This document shows, in pieces, positions 27,484-37,500 of a stretch of DNA of 64,000 nt. Every line of letters starts with the position of its first letter. The first letter of the stretch is position 1. The notes beneath the pieces are model-generated. The model was given only the letters and a program-made list of their open reading frames with translations, did no database searches and was not told where the DNA came from. The DNA is from an uncultured Methanobrevibacter sp. (GTDB taxonomy: Archaea; Methanobacteriota; Methanobacteria; Methanobacteriales; Methanobacteriaceae). The DNA lies in NCBI GenBank assembly GCA_900318035.1, contig ONJC01000009.1, forward strand, positions 28,383-92,382, written 5' to 3'. The position numbers and the translations under genes are program-made.

Positions 27484-27822
27484 ATGAAAAGTATTGTTGC
27501 GATTATAAGACAAGAAAAATATCAGGATGTTAAAAATGCCCTTTTGGCAGTTGGCTGTGAAGGGATGAATGTTTCTGAAGTAAAAGGAAGAGGAAGCCAA
27601 AGAGGAATTAAGGAATCATACAGGGGATCAAGTTACTGTATTGATTTAATTCCAAAGACACGTATTGAAATTGTTGTCAAGGATGAAGGTGTTGACACTA
27701 TTGTTGAAGCAATCAAAAAAGGTGCACACACAGGAAATATCGGGGATGGAAAAATATTCATTTATCCGATGGACAACGTAATCAGAATAAGAACAGGTGA
27801 AGAGGGGGACAGTGCAGTGTAA
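27484..27822 (+). CDS. glnK: PII nitrogen regulatory protein GlnK
   Basis: The 112-residue PII protein has the T-loop (GRGSQRGIKESYRGSSY) with a tyrosine at the usual position, the IEIVVKDEGVD strand, and the GDGKIFIYPMDNVIRIRTGE C-terminal signature. It binds AmtB and blocks transport under nitrogen excess; ATP, ADP and 2-oxoglutarate are the usual ligands. It lies in an operon with amtB. Confidence 0.97.
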   Translation: MKSIVAIIRQEKYQDVKNALLAVGCEGMNVSEVKGRGSQRGIKESYRGSSYCIDLIPKTRIEIVVKDEGVDTIVEAIKKGAHTGNIGDGKIFIYPMDNVIRIRTGEEGDSAV

Positions 27823-27879
27823 CTCTCTAAGGCAAAAATCCTTGTATTACGATGAATTATATATTCATATATCTCCCTG

Positions 27880-27917
27880 GGAAATAGTGCTTTGGCATTA
27901 TTTCCTCTCTTTTTTTT
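27880..27917 (+). terminator. intrinsic terminator of amtB-glnK
   Basis: The 11-bp stem GGAAATAGTGC/GCATTATTTCC, with a TTTG loop, is followed by a long T run. Its end overlaps the 3' end of the convergent gene, so it may serve both strands. Confidence 0.8.
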
Positions 27918-28518
27918 AATAGTCTATTACAACACCATTGATGTCTGAAACATCAACCCAAGTTTCAATTCCTTTGATTTCATATAAAGCACCGTTAATG
28001 TACTCATATGAAACATTCTTATTGTCACTTACCAGATGAACGGATCTGCCGTTAATGTCATCAACTCTTTTTATTATTCCACCATATTCGGCTGAATCTG
28101 CTACAACAATGTCTCCAACATTAACATTATGGGTTTTGTTTACAAGGACCTTTTGGCCGTCCTGAAGTGTCGGAAGCATTGAAGTTCCATCCACTATGGC
28201 AATAACGGGCATTTGATTTTCACCGATTGATGAATCAAGTGTTATTTTAGCGTTTTCAAGCCCATAAGAATTGCAAATTTCATTAATCTTATTTTTATTG
28301 GAGGTTATATTAGTATCAGAATCATTCATTGCATGTGTGGTGTATTCGCAGATTTCCCTGTTAAGACTCTCGGTGTCAACATTTGAAAGGGTATTTGTAG
28401 TGACAGTAACGTTTTCACCGTCAATGTAAATGGATACGGTGTCGTTTACCAAAAATGTAAAACCTAAAAATCCAATAAAAATCAGTATTATTAAAGCTAA
28501 AATAATCTTTTTAGCCAT
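27916..28518 (-). CDS. S24/S26-type signal-peptidase-like membrane protein
   Basis: The 200-residue protein has an N-terminal membrane helix (about residues 5-23), an outside region of about 80 residues, then a peptidase S24/S26-like domain. The motif GTSMLPTLQDGQ carries a serine at 112, and GGIIKRV carries a lysine at 149, as in Ser-Lys signal peptidases. Typical archaeal signal peptidases use histidine in place of lysine, so this is a different type. The ATG at 28518 is preceded by GTGAT. It directly follows aroD in the same direction. The substrate is unknown. Confidence 0.75.
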   Translation of the reverse strand: MAKKIILALIILIFIGFLGFTFLVNDTVSIYIDGENVTVTTNTLSNVDTESLNREICEYTTHAMNDSDTNITSNKNKINEICNSYGLENAKITLDSSIGENQMPVIAIVDGTSMLPTLQDGQKVLVNKTHNVNVGDIVVADSAEYGGIIKRVDDINGRSVHLVSDNKNVSYEYINGALYEIKGIETWVDVSDINGVVIDY

Positions 28519-28526
28519 AAAAATCA

Positions 28527-29201
28527 CTAGTCCATGATATTTAAATCCATATTCAACAATGCTTTCATAGTTTCAATGTCAATTTGGCCAGGTGCGGTCA
28601 CATCTGTTCCTGCTGCAAATGTGATTGGTGAGTCGAATTTGGATGCCATAACTCTGGTGTAACTTCCCAAATCTCCCATTGAAATAGCAATTGTATCCTT
28701 ACAATGTGAAAGAACAGCCAGAATAGTCAATGTATCTTCCAAATCCTGTGGCATAAATGCAACTTTGGCAATGTCTCCAAGTTCATGCTCCTTTTCAACA
28801 ATGTAGGTGATTTCATTCAAATCAGGTGTTTTTTCAAAATCATGATAAGAAACAATTGTTTTGACACCAGTATCGTGAATCTTATTTATGTATTCATCGT
28901 TGCATTGAAGTTCAATATCAACATAGTCAGCCAAATCACAGCATTGGTATAAAATATTGATTCGCTCTTCTTCTGAACCTTTAAAAGAACCGCCTTCAGT
29001 ATTAATTCTATTGGTAGCTATAATTGGAAAGTTAATCTCTTCAATAGTACTTCTGATTTCTGCAATATCTGGGTTTTCCAGTGCATCTATTCTAAATTCC
29101 AATACGTCAGCACCCTTATCGATACAGTCTTCAGCCACTTCAATAACATCACGGCAATTCTTTTGAAAAATAGGAATTGCAATTTTAGTTTGAGAATACA
29201 T
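28527..29201 (-). CDS. aroD: 3-dehydroquinate dehydratase, type I
   Basis: Third step of the shikimate pathway. The 224-residue protein has type I features: the catalytic histidine in IVSYHDFEKTP, the Schiff-base lysine in DIAKVAFMP, and the ISMGDLGSYTRV substrate loop. It is transcribed away from the gene at 29344 from a shared intergenic region, and the signal-peptidase-like gene follows it. Confidence 0.95.
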   Translation of the reverse strand: MYSQTKIAIPIFQKNCRDVIEVAEDCIDKGADVLEFRIDALENPDIAEIRSTIEEINFPIIATNRINTEGGSFKGSEEERINILYQCCDLADYVDIELQCNDEYINKIHDTGVKTIVSYHDFEKTPDLNEITYIVEKEHELGDIAKVAFMPQDLEDTLTILAVLSHCKDTIAISMGDLGSYTRVMASKFDSPITFAAGTDVTAPGQIDIETMKALLNMDLNIMD

Positions 29202-29343
29202 TAATTATATATTTATTTAAATGTTATTTATTAAATTTTCTTCAAAGCACTCTTAATATTTATATAAATTAAAAAACAAAATATATGTCAATAAAATAGT
29301 TATATTTTATTTATTAATTAATTGAATAATGAAAGGTGTTAAC

Positions 29344-30069
29344 TTGAAAATAACAGCTATAGGTGCAGATATATCTAAAAATGATGTATCCTGCAGTTCT
29401 AAGCTTGTAGAAACTATTGAAAATAACCTTCATAAACTTAAAGAGTTAGGTGCAAGGGATGCAGCTTTAACCAATGTCACAGGTGATGATGTTGTGATAA
29501 GCGCATTTGTAGAAGATGATTTGCTTGAACCTGTCAATGAAGGAATTGTCAATATATTAAAGGAAAGTGCTGAAAACATGGGGGATTTGTCAGGAATCTC
29601 ACAAACTCCGGAAAATGCCGGAGAGGGTGTTTCTTATGCACAGGCTAGTATCAGACCTGACAGATATCCTGATGCAATCGTTTTGGGTTTTGATACATAT
29701 GGGGGAGAACCGTTTGTCGCAGATGTTGCAAATTCTGCAATAGAAGCTGCAAAAGGCATGAAAAATTTAACTGATGTATCAGATTACATTGAACCGAAAA
29801 CAAGAAAAATTCCTGGTGTCGGCTATGTTTCACCGGAAACTGACGATCCTGTTGTTGTGGCCACTGTTGAAAACATTGAGTCTGTTGGAGTAATAGCAGG
29901 TGCAATGATTGGCGCAGCGCTTGGAAATAAAAATACTTATTTGGTTAAAAGAGGAACAACCTGTAATGTATTGCCAGGCAGTGTCATATTTTCCGCTACT
30001 GCCTTCATGAACGGCAATGTAATAGATTTGGCTGTTCCATTTGAAAACAAAACTAGAATATTAAGATAG
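29344..30069 (+). CDS. conserved archaeal protein of unknown function
   Basis: The 241-residue protein starts LKITAIGADISKNDV from a TTG at 29344, which has AGGTG five bases upstream. An ATG at 29329 is in frame but has no ribosome site. The sequence is globular, with an alternating beta/alpha pattern and a conserved-looking middle (RPDRYPDAIVLGFDTYGGEP) and end (KRGTTCNVLPGSVIFSATAF). No known catalytic motif is seen. It is followed 12 bases later by sucD, so it may be tied to the same metabolism. I do not recognise it. Confidence 0.75.
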   Translation: MKITAIGADISKNDVSCSSKLVETIENNLHKLKELGARDAALTNVTGDDVVISAFVEDDLLEPVNEGIVNILKESAENMGDLSGISQTPENAGEGVSYAQASIRPDRYPDAIVLGFDTYGGEPFVADVANSAIEAAKGMKNLTDVSDYIEPKTRKIPGVGYVSPETDDPVVVATVENIESVGVIAGAMIGAALGNKNTYLVKRGTTCNVLPGSVIFSATAFMNGNVIDLAVPFENKTRILR

Positions 30070-30081
30070 GAGTTATATATT

Positions 30082-30945
30082 ATGATTTTATTAAATGAAG
30101 ATACAAAATGTTTAGTTCAAGGAATTACCGGTAAACAAGGTTCATTCCACACAGAACAAATGTTAAAATACAATACCAATATTGTTGCAGGAATCACTCC
30201 TGGAAAAGGTGGTCAAAAATTCTTGGATAAAGTGCCAATTTTCAATTCCATTGAAGAAGCAAAGGAAGATATTGACATTAACTCTTCAATTATTTTTGTA
30301 CCTGCAAAATTCGCAAAAGATGCTGCATTTGAAGCAATAAGGCAATTGGATTTGGTTGTCATTATTTCAGAACACATTCCGGTTCATGACAGTATGAAAA
30401 TCATGGCATATGCAAAAGAAATGGATACTACTGTCATCGGTCCAAACACCCCAGGAATCATATCTCCCGGAGTCGGTAAATTAGGAATCATGCCAACTCA
30501 CATTTTCAAAGAAGGTAATGTTGGTGTAATCTCCAGAAGCGGTACATTAACATATGAAATTGCAAGTGAACTCACTAATGCAGGAATAGGCCAGAGTACT
30601 GCTGTGGGTATTGGTGGAGACCCAGTAACCGGGGACAATTACGTTGACATCTTGAAAAGATTCGAAAAAGACGACCAAACTGATGCTGTTGTCCTAATAG
30701 GTGAAATTGGAGGAACTGCAGAGGAAAGAGCCGGACAATTTATTGCTGAAGAAATGTCAAAACCGGTCGTATCATACATTGCAGGTAGAACCGCACCTCC
30801 AGGTAAAAGAATGGGACACGCCGGTGCTATCATTCAAGGTTCTTCAGGTACTGTTGAAAGTAAAACCAAAGCTTTAAATGAAGCTGGTGTTGAAGTAGCA
30901 ATCAAACCGTCTGAAATTGTAGATTTACTTAAAAAGGTTATGTAA
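30082..30945 (+). CDS. sucD: succinyl-CoA synthetase (succinate-CoA ligase) alpha subunit
   Basis: CoA-binding alpha subunit of the ADP-forming ligase. The 287-residue protein has the CoA-site [14 protein letters not shown], the [10 protein letters not shown] segment, and the active phospho-histidine in [12 protein letters not shown]. In methanogens it serves the incomplete reductive branch to 2-oxoglutarate. The beta subunit (sucC) is not next to it. The stop overlaps the hmgA start by one base (TAATG). Confidence 0.95.
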   Translation: MILLNEDTKCLVQGITGKQGSFHTEQMLKYNTNIVAGITPGKGGQKFLDKVPIFNSIEEAKEDIDINSSIIFVPAKFAKDAAFEAIRQLDLVVIISEHIPVHDSMKIMAYAKEMDTTVIGPNTPGIISPGVGKLGIMPTHIFKEGNVGVISRSGTLTYEIASELTNAGIGQSTAVGIGGDPVTGDNYVDILKRFEKDDQTDAVVLIGEIGGTAEERAGQFIAEEMSKPVVSYIAGRTAPPGKRMGHAGAIIQGSSGTVESKTKALNEAGVEVAIKPSEIVDLLKKVM

Positions 30946-32147
30946 TGTCAAATCAGGAAATTATTGATAAATTATTAAATGGTGAAATGAAACTTTATCA
31001 GGTTGATAAGGAAGTTTCAGCCAAAGAGGCAACAGATATTAGAAGAGAATTTCTAGAACAGAAATACGATTTGGATTTGTCTAATATCTCCAGTTATACT
31101 TTGGATATGGAAAGGGCATCAGCCCGTAACATCGAAAATTCAATTGGTGTTTTACAGCTTCCAATGGGGATTGCAGGGCCGTTAAAAATTAATGGCGAAT
31201 ACTGTCAAAGGGAAGTATATGTTCCTCTTGCAACCTCTGAAGGAGCACTTGTCGCATCAATTAACAGAGGAGCTTCAACAATTACTGCATCCGGCGGTGC
31301 AAATGCAAGGGTTGTCTCTGATATCATGACACGTGCACCTGCCATTAAATGTGATGGTGTAAGTGATGCTTTAAAGATAAAACAATGGTTTGTCGATAAT
31401 TTTGATGAGTTGAAATCCATTGCAGAAAGTACAACTTCTCATGGTAAACTACTTAAAATAGACCCTATCTTAATAGTTGGAAGCTATGTGTACCCTAGAT
31501 TTGTTTTCTCAACAGGAGACAGTATGGGAATGAATATGGTAACAATAGCTTCTGAAAAAATTCTTGATAAACTCGCACAGGATACCACTGCAACCCATTT
31601 GGCGTTAAGCGGTAATGTATGCGTTGACAAAAAGCCTGCAGCTATAAACATTGTTGAAGGAAGGGGAAAAAGTGTTATAGCTGACATTTTAATTCCAAAA
31701 GAGATTGTTGCCCGTAAACTCAAAACTGAAGTTGATACTATTGTTGAGGTAAATACAGCTAAAAACTTGATAGGTTCAGCGGCTTCAGGAAGCATGGCGT
31801 TCAATGCCCATTATGCAAATATGGTTGCAGCAATATTTTTGGCAACCGGTCAGGATGCGGCTCATGTTGTTGAAGGATCTTTAGGTATTACAACTGCAGA
31901 AAACCGTGATGGTGATTTATACTTTTCAGTAAACCTGCCGGATTTGCCTGTTGCTACCGTTGGTGGAGGAACAAGTCTTGAAGTTGCTCATGAAGGATTG
32001 GAAATTTTAGGTGTTGCAGGTTCAGGAAAAGCACGTGAATTTGCAGAAATTGTTGCAAGTACCGTTTTAGCAGGGGAATTATCCTTAGTAGGAGCTATTG
32101 CAGCAGGACACCTTGCAAGAGCTCATCAGCAACATGGAAGAGGATAG
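30945..32147 (+). CDS. hmgA: 3-hydroxy-3-methylglutaryl-CoA reductase (class I, NADPH)
   Basis: Makes mevalonate for the archaeal isoprenoid lipids. The 400-residue protein shows catalytic Glu in ATSEGALVAS, Lys in CVDKKPAAIN, Asp in FSTGDSMGMNM, and His in the C-terminal ARAHQQHGRG, as well as ATVGGGTSLE. The usual alanine of GDAMGMNM is serine here, a mild change. No membrane domain is present, as usual in archaea. Confidence 0.97.
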   Translation: MSNQEIIDKLLNGEMKLYQVDKEVSAKEATDIRREFLEQKYDLDLSNISSYTLDMERASARNIENSIGVLQLPMGIAGPLKINGEYCQREVYVPLATSEGALVASINRGASTITASGGANARVVSDIMTRAPAIKCDGVSDALKIKQWFVDNFDELKSIAESTTSHGKLLKIDPILIVGSYVYPRFVFSTGDSMGMNMVTIASEKILDKLAQDTTATHLALSGNVCVDKKPAAINIVEGRGKSVIADILIPKEIVARKLKTEVDTIVEVNTAKNLIGSAASGSMAFNAHYANMVAAIFLATGQDAAHVVEGSLGITTAENRDGDLYFSVNLPDLPVATVGGGTSLEVAHEGLEILGVAGSGKAREFAEIVASTVLAGELSLVGAIAAGHLARAHQQHGRG

Positions 32148-32148
32148 A

Positions 32149-32355
32149 ATGGATGATTTTTTAGATTCATTATATCCTGAGTTGACTCTTGAAACTGATG
32201 ATATCATAATGAGTATTGCAGTAAAAAAAGACTATTCTAAAATTCAAGACTTTGATAAAAGAAAAGAAGAATTCATCAAGGATTTAAATGAGTTCATACA
32301 GGAATTTAGTGAAACTCCAGAATCTGATGATTTCATGAAATATTTTGATGATTAG
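32149..32355 (+). CDS. small acidic protein of unknown function
   Basis: The 68-residue protein is acidic and helical, with no domain I can name. The start at the ATG at 32149, one base after the hmgA stop, has AGAGG five bases upstream. A longer frame from 32098 would overlap hmgA. It is convergent with the DUF116 gene, with a four-base overlap. Confidence 0.55.
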   Translation: MDDFLDSLYPELTLETDDIIMSIAVKKDYSKIQDFDKRKEEFIKDLNEFIQEFSETPESDDFMKYFDD

Positions 32356-32993
32356 TATTTGGAATCAATTTTTTCAAATACTTTTTTAACATTTACTTTT
32401 GTTTCAAAACAACCTGTTTTTTCAAGCAGCACTCCCTGAGGGCAAAAATCAGACAGCAACATCATCATCTGGTTTAAATCTTCATGGCAGGCTACACCAA
32501 GAACCGCTTGGAATTTATTTTCCATAACTATTTTTTTAACAAAACTTGATCCTGGAACTATATATAGCTTATATCCTAAAGGTTCTGATTTTTTCTTTAT
32601 TGCACCAATTGAACATAATCCGCATTCTGTACAGTTCAGTCCTTCTTTTTGAAGTGTTGCAGGACAGTCCTTATGCCTTAAACAGTGAGGTAGAAAGATC
32701 AATGTTTTTTCAGCAGGTATTTGTCTGAATTTTTCCTTGTTGATTTCATCCCTTACCTTTATTGCAATGTCATCAATCAGATAATCATCCAATTTCAGAA
32801 AATGAGCGATTGTCTTAAATGGAGAGTATAATAAATCAACAATATACAGCAGGAATCTTGGGAATTTAACTTGGTTTTTACGGGCTATCAGATATCCTAA
32901 AATCAATACAACAATGAAAAGCACGACTATTAAAATAGCTACAAAAACTACCAACTGGCCTAAAAACATGTAAAATGAATCAATGAATAACAT
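32352..32993 (-). CDS. DUF116 family membrane protein with cysteine cluster
   Basis: The 213-residue protein has one long N-terminal membrane helix (about 10-35) and a cytoplasmic domain with the family's Cys-rich segment: FLPHCLRHKDCPA, then CTECGLCSIGAI. It also has VACHEDLNQMM and a late CFETKV cysteine. The Cys pattern suggests a metal or Fe-S centre. DUF116 function is unknown. The gene at 33002-33454 ends eight bases before it. Confidence 0.85.
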   Translation of the reverse strand: MLFIDSFYMFLGQLVVFVAILIVVLFIVVLILGYLIARKNQVKFPRFLLYIVDLLYSPFKTIAHFLKLDDYLIDDIAIKVRDEINKEKFRQIPAEKTLIFLPHCLRHKDCPATLQKEGLNCTECGLCSIGAIKKKSEPLGYKLYIVPGSSFVKKIVMENKFQAVLGVACHEDLNQMMMLLSDFCPQGVLLEKTGCFETKVNVKKVFEKIDSKY

Positions 32994-33001
32994 TTTTTAA
33001 C

Positions 33002-33454
33002 CTAAAATTCCTCAATTGTAAAATTATCAATTTGCTTGTTTAATTTAACACCGGTAGGGGTTTTTATTATCTCAAGGCCGGATAAACTGTCACATGAACA
33101 TAAAATATTTTGTTCCGGGTGTGTTCCAGGGGTGATATTGCAGTTAAGGTTTACTCCATCTCCTATTGATATCACGGTTTCCAGTCTTTTGGTAGAAGGA
33201 TGGTCCTTGTTTAGGATTATCAGTGGTGATGATTCTTCACGGCTTAAATAGGCCTGGGCTCTTATGGCTCGTTTATCTTTTTTAAAATTAGACACAGCAA
33301 TAATGTCGTCTGATTCTAAAAACTGCACTATTTCCTCATTGTCCTGTGTAGCTATAAACAGCATTTTATTTTCATAGCCTACTTTAACTATGCCGACAAT
33401 TCCGGTTTCACCTTCAAGAAATAGTATTTCATCATTTTTAAAATCAATATTCAT
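33002..33454 (-). CDS. hypothetical protein of about 150 residues
   Basis: The 150-residue protein has many beta strands and a small Cys pair near the C terminus (ILCSCDS). The start is placed at the ATG at 33454 (MNIDFKND), which follows the GTGATTTTT ribosome site; a GTG at 33463 would put that site inside the gene. It is in tandem with the DUF116 gene. No family recognised. Confidence 0.65.
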   Translation of the reverse strand: MNIDFKNDEILFLEGETGIVGIVKVGYENKMLFIATQDNEEIVQFLESDDIIAVSNFKKDKRAIRAQAYLSREESSPLIILNKDHPSTKRLETVISIGDGVNLNCNITPGTHPEQNILCSCDSLSGLEIIKTPTGVKLNKQIDNFTIEEF

Positions 33455-33462
33455 AAAAATCA

Positions 33463-33498
33463 CTAAAAAATAAAAAAATAGAGTAAATAAATTTACTC
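33463..33498 (-). terminator. terminator of the small zinc-ribbon gene
   Basis: Read on the minus strand, the stem GAGTAAAT/ATTTACTC lies at the 3' end of the gene and is followed by TATTTTTTTATTTTTT. Confidence 0.7.
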
Positions 33499-33648
33499 TG
33501 CAAGTTCAACGTCATCACTTTGACATGATGGACAAACTACTTTTTTTCCAATACCTTTGAAGGTATTGCCACATGCTTTACAATGATATTTTTTTGTTTT
33601 TAATTTTTTCAAATCAATATCGGCCATTGGGCCTCCGCTAGAACACAT
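33493..33648 (-). CDS. 51-residue zinc-ribbon protein
   Basis: A short frame starting ATG at 33648 after AGGTGAT and ending TAA at 33493. The product has CKACG at residues 23-27 and CPSC at 39-42, a classic four-cysteine zinc ribbon or rubredoxin-like knuckle pair, in a Lys-rich chain with a CSSGGP start. It has its own terminator and an upstream TATA region. The palindrome-like ATAACATATATTAT lies at 33671-33684, upstream. The function is unknown; a small regulator or electron carrier are options. Confidence 0.75.
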   Translation of the reverse strand: MCSSGGPMADIDLKKLKTKKYHCKACGNTFKGIGKKVVCPSCQSDDVELAE

Positions 33649-33670
33649 TTAAAATCACCTATAATATTAT

Positions 33671-33684
33671 ATAACATATATTAT
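33671..33684 (-). promoter_or_regulatory. ATAAC-like box before the zinc-ribbon gene
   Basis: ATAAC-ATAT-ATTAT differs at one base from the ATAAC-N4-GTTAT boxes of cysK and metY, and it sits between a TATA-like stretch and the ribosome site of the reverse-strand zinc-ribbon gene. It could be chance in AT-rich DNA. Confidence 0.35.
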
Positions 33685-33770
33685 ATTTAAGTATATTACC
33701 AAATGTTTTACCATTTGTTGTAAGATTATTCTTGGGAGGTCATGTTCTTTTGAGGTATTTTTTAAATGCT

Positions 33771-33810
33771 CTTGAACTGCCTCGACTTCTCCAAAATAGA
33801 AGTAGTTCAA
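33771..33810. repeat. hairpin resembling the tnpB element right end
   Basis: The left part reads TTGAACTGCCTCGACTT, against TTGAACTACCTCGACTT at the tnpB element end near 14473. The loop part CTTCTCCAAAA is the reverse complement of that element's TTTTGGAGAAG, so the loop looks inverted. The sequence also forms its own stem TTGAACT/AGTTCAA with an inner ACTTCT/AGAAGT. It is likely a solo IS end. Confidence 0.55.
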
Positions 33811-33868
33811 ATTTTGCATATTCTTTTTAATGTGGTTGTGATATTATTCATTGACCTTTTTTTAAATC

Positions 33869-33982
33869 ATGTCTGAAGATAAGTATTTAGCATAATAGCC
33901 AATTCAACATGAATATGCGGTTTATAATGAACTTGATAAAAGAATTGATGGGGAAAGAATTAAACAAGCTATTTTAGGATAG
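33869..33982 (+). pseudogene. short decayed coding fragment
   Basis: In one frame from the ATG at 33869 the reading is MSEDKYLA, two stops, then HEYAVYNELDKRIDGERIKQ and AILG before a third stop. The part after the double stop has normal protein-like composition. It looks like the remains of a gene; the source family is unknown. Confidence 0.35.
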
Positions 33983-34505
33983 TTAAATACAATTTAAGCT
34001 TTAATGATGGTAAGGTTCCTGAAGTGGATGGCAGCAGCTGATTGATTTCAATTGAACATTATTTATTCATATTTTTAATGGGCAATTGAACTCATAATGC
34101 AGTCTTAATTCGATTATAACACTATATTCATAAGGAATTTTCTTTCCTTATTTTTTTCTTTTTTTAGAGCTTCACTTTTAAAAACTTTAAATAGCATTAA
34201 ATCACAAATTTTGGGTTTCAAAGGATAACTATGCGCTTTAAATAAACTACATGGCTCATTATCTCCAAAATATGATTATTCCAACCTCCTCTTCATATTT
34301 TGCTTCAAAACACCAATGGTATTTTCATCAGGAAAAATACACAACTTTAATTAACAACATTATACACTTGCATCTCATTATGATGAGGTTGACAATATTA
34401 TCATGTTTTCACTTACTGATTTTTTAATCTAAATGTTACTCATTTTTATAAAGTATATTATTGTCTTTTAATAAACTTTTAAGTAACGTATTCAATGGTG
34501 TTAAA

Positions 34506-37500
34506 ATGAATTTTAAGAGAATAATTTTAATTTCATTAATTCTATGTTTCTTGTCGGTGGCCTGTGTATCGGCAAGTGAAAATCAAACATCAATAGAATG
34601 TTCGGATGTTGATAATATAAGTGCTATTGGTGCGGCTTATGTAGATATTAATGAATATAATAATAGTATATGTGATGTTACTGGAGAAAATGGTTCTGAT
34701 GGACATGTCGATGTCTCTGGAAATGTGCTTTCTAGTAGCAATGTTGATTATAGAAATGCTACAATGGGTGTGATGGATAAGGTTGCTGGAGAAAATATCT
34801 CTGATGAACAGGGCGTTGTCTCTGATGACTTGCTTTCTAGAAGCAATTCTGTTGATAAGTTGTCTGCTTCAAAAGAGGGGACTCGTGATGAGCTGAACAA
34901 TTTGATTCTTGCCGCAAAACCTGGCTCAACAATAACCCTGGATAAGGATTATCGGTTTATAACTGGTGTGAAAACTATTGATATAACTAAAAGTATTGTA
35001 ATTGACGGTAAGGGACATACTATTTATGTGGGATATAAGCCTGCTTTTAATTTTAATTGTATCCTTCCTATTGGAAAAATAGAACTAAAAGATATTACTT
35101 TTGTAGGTGGAATTACTAGTGCTGTTGTTTCTTCAGAGGAGTCTTGTCCTTTTACAATTTCTAATTGTAGATTTATAAACTGTTCTTCTCCAGGTGGGGG
35201 TGCAATCTCAGTAAAAGTAAAATACAACTCAAATATTATTAATTGTACTTTTAAAGGATGTCATGGCTCTGGTGATTCGAGTGTTGTTAGGAAGGAAACG
35301 ATAACCACTATCATTTCTCAGGCATGTAGTAATGCTGGTGCAATGTGGATAGGAGGTCCTGTCACAGTTAAATCTTGTAGATTTGAAGGTTGTTCAGCAG
35401 GGAATGCTGGTGCAATATTTGCATATGGGAACTGCCAAATATTAGATTGTACATTTGTTAAAAATTATGGTGGAAGAATTGATTCTTTTGAGTCTTCCGC
35501 TCATGGAGGTGCCATTCAGATTGCTGGTGCTGATACTTTAGTTAAGGGATGTACATTCACTGAAAATTATGTTCGTATTGGAGGTGCAATAGCATCAGAA
35601 GGTGTCAATGTTAGAATTGAGGATTGTGTTTTTAATTCTAATTATGCAGGTAGTTATGAATTAATAAAACGGGGCGGTGCAATATATGCAAGGTCTGATC
35701 CTCAATTAGGTGAGTCTCGTATTACAATAAATAGGTGTGCATTTAATAATAATGGATATTACAAAAATGAACTTAACTGTAAGCAGGGCGGTGCAATATA
35801 TTTTGAGGATGGTCTTGTTCTGGGGACTGTTTCATATTGTAATTTTACAGGTAATGGTGCATCAAAAAAGGGTGGTGCAATATATGCATCATCCGATTGC
35901 AGGTCCCTTACTTTTAAAGGATGTCTATTTACCAAAAATAAGGCAGGGGATTATGGTGGAGCCATATATCTTGATTCTAAATCTTCAACCATAATCGATT
36001 GTGCATTTGTTGATCAGCCGAATGCAGTATATTGTGACAATAAGGGATGTGATGTTAAATTCTGTACTTTTTTAAGGAATGACAATTATGATGTCTGGTC
36101 TACTAAACAGATTAATATTGCAAACAATTGGTTTGGAAATACTATGGATAACAGGTATCATGATTTGTCTAAACTCAAAGGCAAGGCAGTTAATCTTAAT
36201 AATAGGGAAAATCTGTATTTAGTTGCCACATCCATGGATAAAAACTACTTCAATGGACAGGAATCCATCATTAATTTAAATATGAAATATATTCGTGATT
36301 CTCCTACATCTGACAGCAAATTACCTCCATTTAACAATCCTGCGATTCGTTATGTTGCAAGTGGAGTGAACGCAAATGTAGTTTCTAAAAATCTTTATTT
36401 GGCTAACGGCAAATCCAGTTTTAAATTCCTGACCGATACTTCTAAAAGCACATCTTCTCTTACTGTGGATTGTTATGGTGCAAAAATCACTTTAAAATTT
36501 AAATCAAATCCAAATTCATTCAATGCTCTTCAGTCAATGGTTGACAGCTGTCAAAATGGAGTTTTAAATTTGGCTCATGATTATACTCGTGATAAATCTA
36601 TCGACGGTGACATGATCGTAACTATTTTAAAGAATTTAGTGATTAACGGTAATGGTTATACTGTTGATTCAAAAAATATTGGCGGAGTATTTAAGATAGA
36701 AAAAAATGTTAATGTGGAAATAAATAATTTGAATATTGTTAATTCCCAATCAGATTTTGGTGCTGCCATTTATGCTTATGCAAATAGTATGGCTGTCAAT
36801 AACTGCAGGTTCGTTAATTGTTCAGTGAAATTTGACGGTGGTGCAATTAATATGATTGGAAAGAGGTTTACAATAAGCAATTCCACTTTCATTAACAATA
36901 CCGCTAATAAAGCGGGAGGCTCTTTATCTGTAGCGGGCACTAATACTATAATTAGGGATTGTATTTTCATCAATTCAAATTCTGGTGAAGATGGATGTTT
37001 TATTTATCTTGGAGGTAATAGCAGATTAAATCTTACCAATTCTATATTTTTGACTCATTCATTAGCAAAATATTTTAATAAGCCTGTGGGCGATAAGTCA
37101 ATAGTTAATGTTACAGCCAATATTGAAAACAACTGGTTTGGCGGTACTAATGATAATATCTTAAAAAATTATAATATGCTTAATAACTTCACTGTCAAAA
37201 GTCTACTTTATTTAAATGCCACACCTTCTGCCTCTAATATTCCAGTAGGAAGCAGTTCAAAAATCGGTCTTAAATTTTATTCATATGATTTGAACTCAAT
37301 GCGTGGTGTTGCGTTAACTAATTTTAGAAATATGAAATTTGGCGTTAGCTTGTCTAAAGAGGGAGGAAAACTTAGTTCTGATTCAATCATATTAACCAAT
37401 AATGATGGTAGTGCGTTGTATACTTCAGGTTCTAATGGTGTGATGCCTGTTGAAATCGACTATGAATTATTCAACCATAATGTTAATATTAATCAGTTCT

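Larger units (their letters stand above)
33649..34505. other. 857-bp region of decayed sequence between zinc-ribbon gene and adhesin
   Basis: No intact gene. On the left is the zinc-ribbon promoter. At 33771-33810 is a hairpin resembling the end of the tnpB element. At 33869-33982 is a short reading frame broken by stops; a further frame fragment with a +2 shift reads YNLSFNDGKVPEVDGSS near 33988-34038. On the right is the adhesin promoter (TATA about 34441-34452). The region looks like the remains of mobile or surface genes. Confidence 0.5.
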
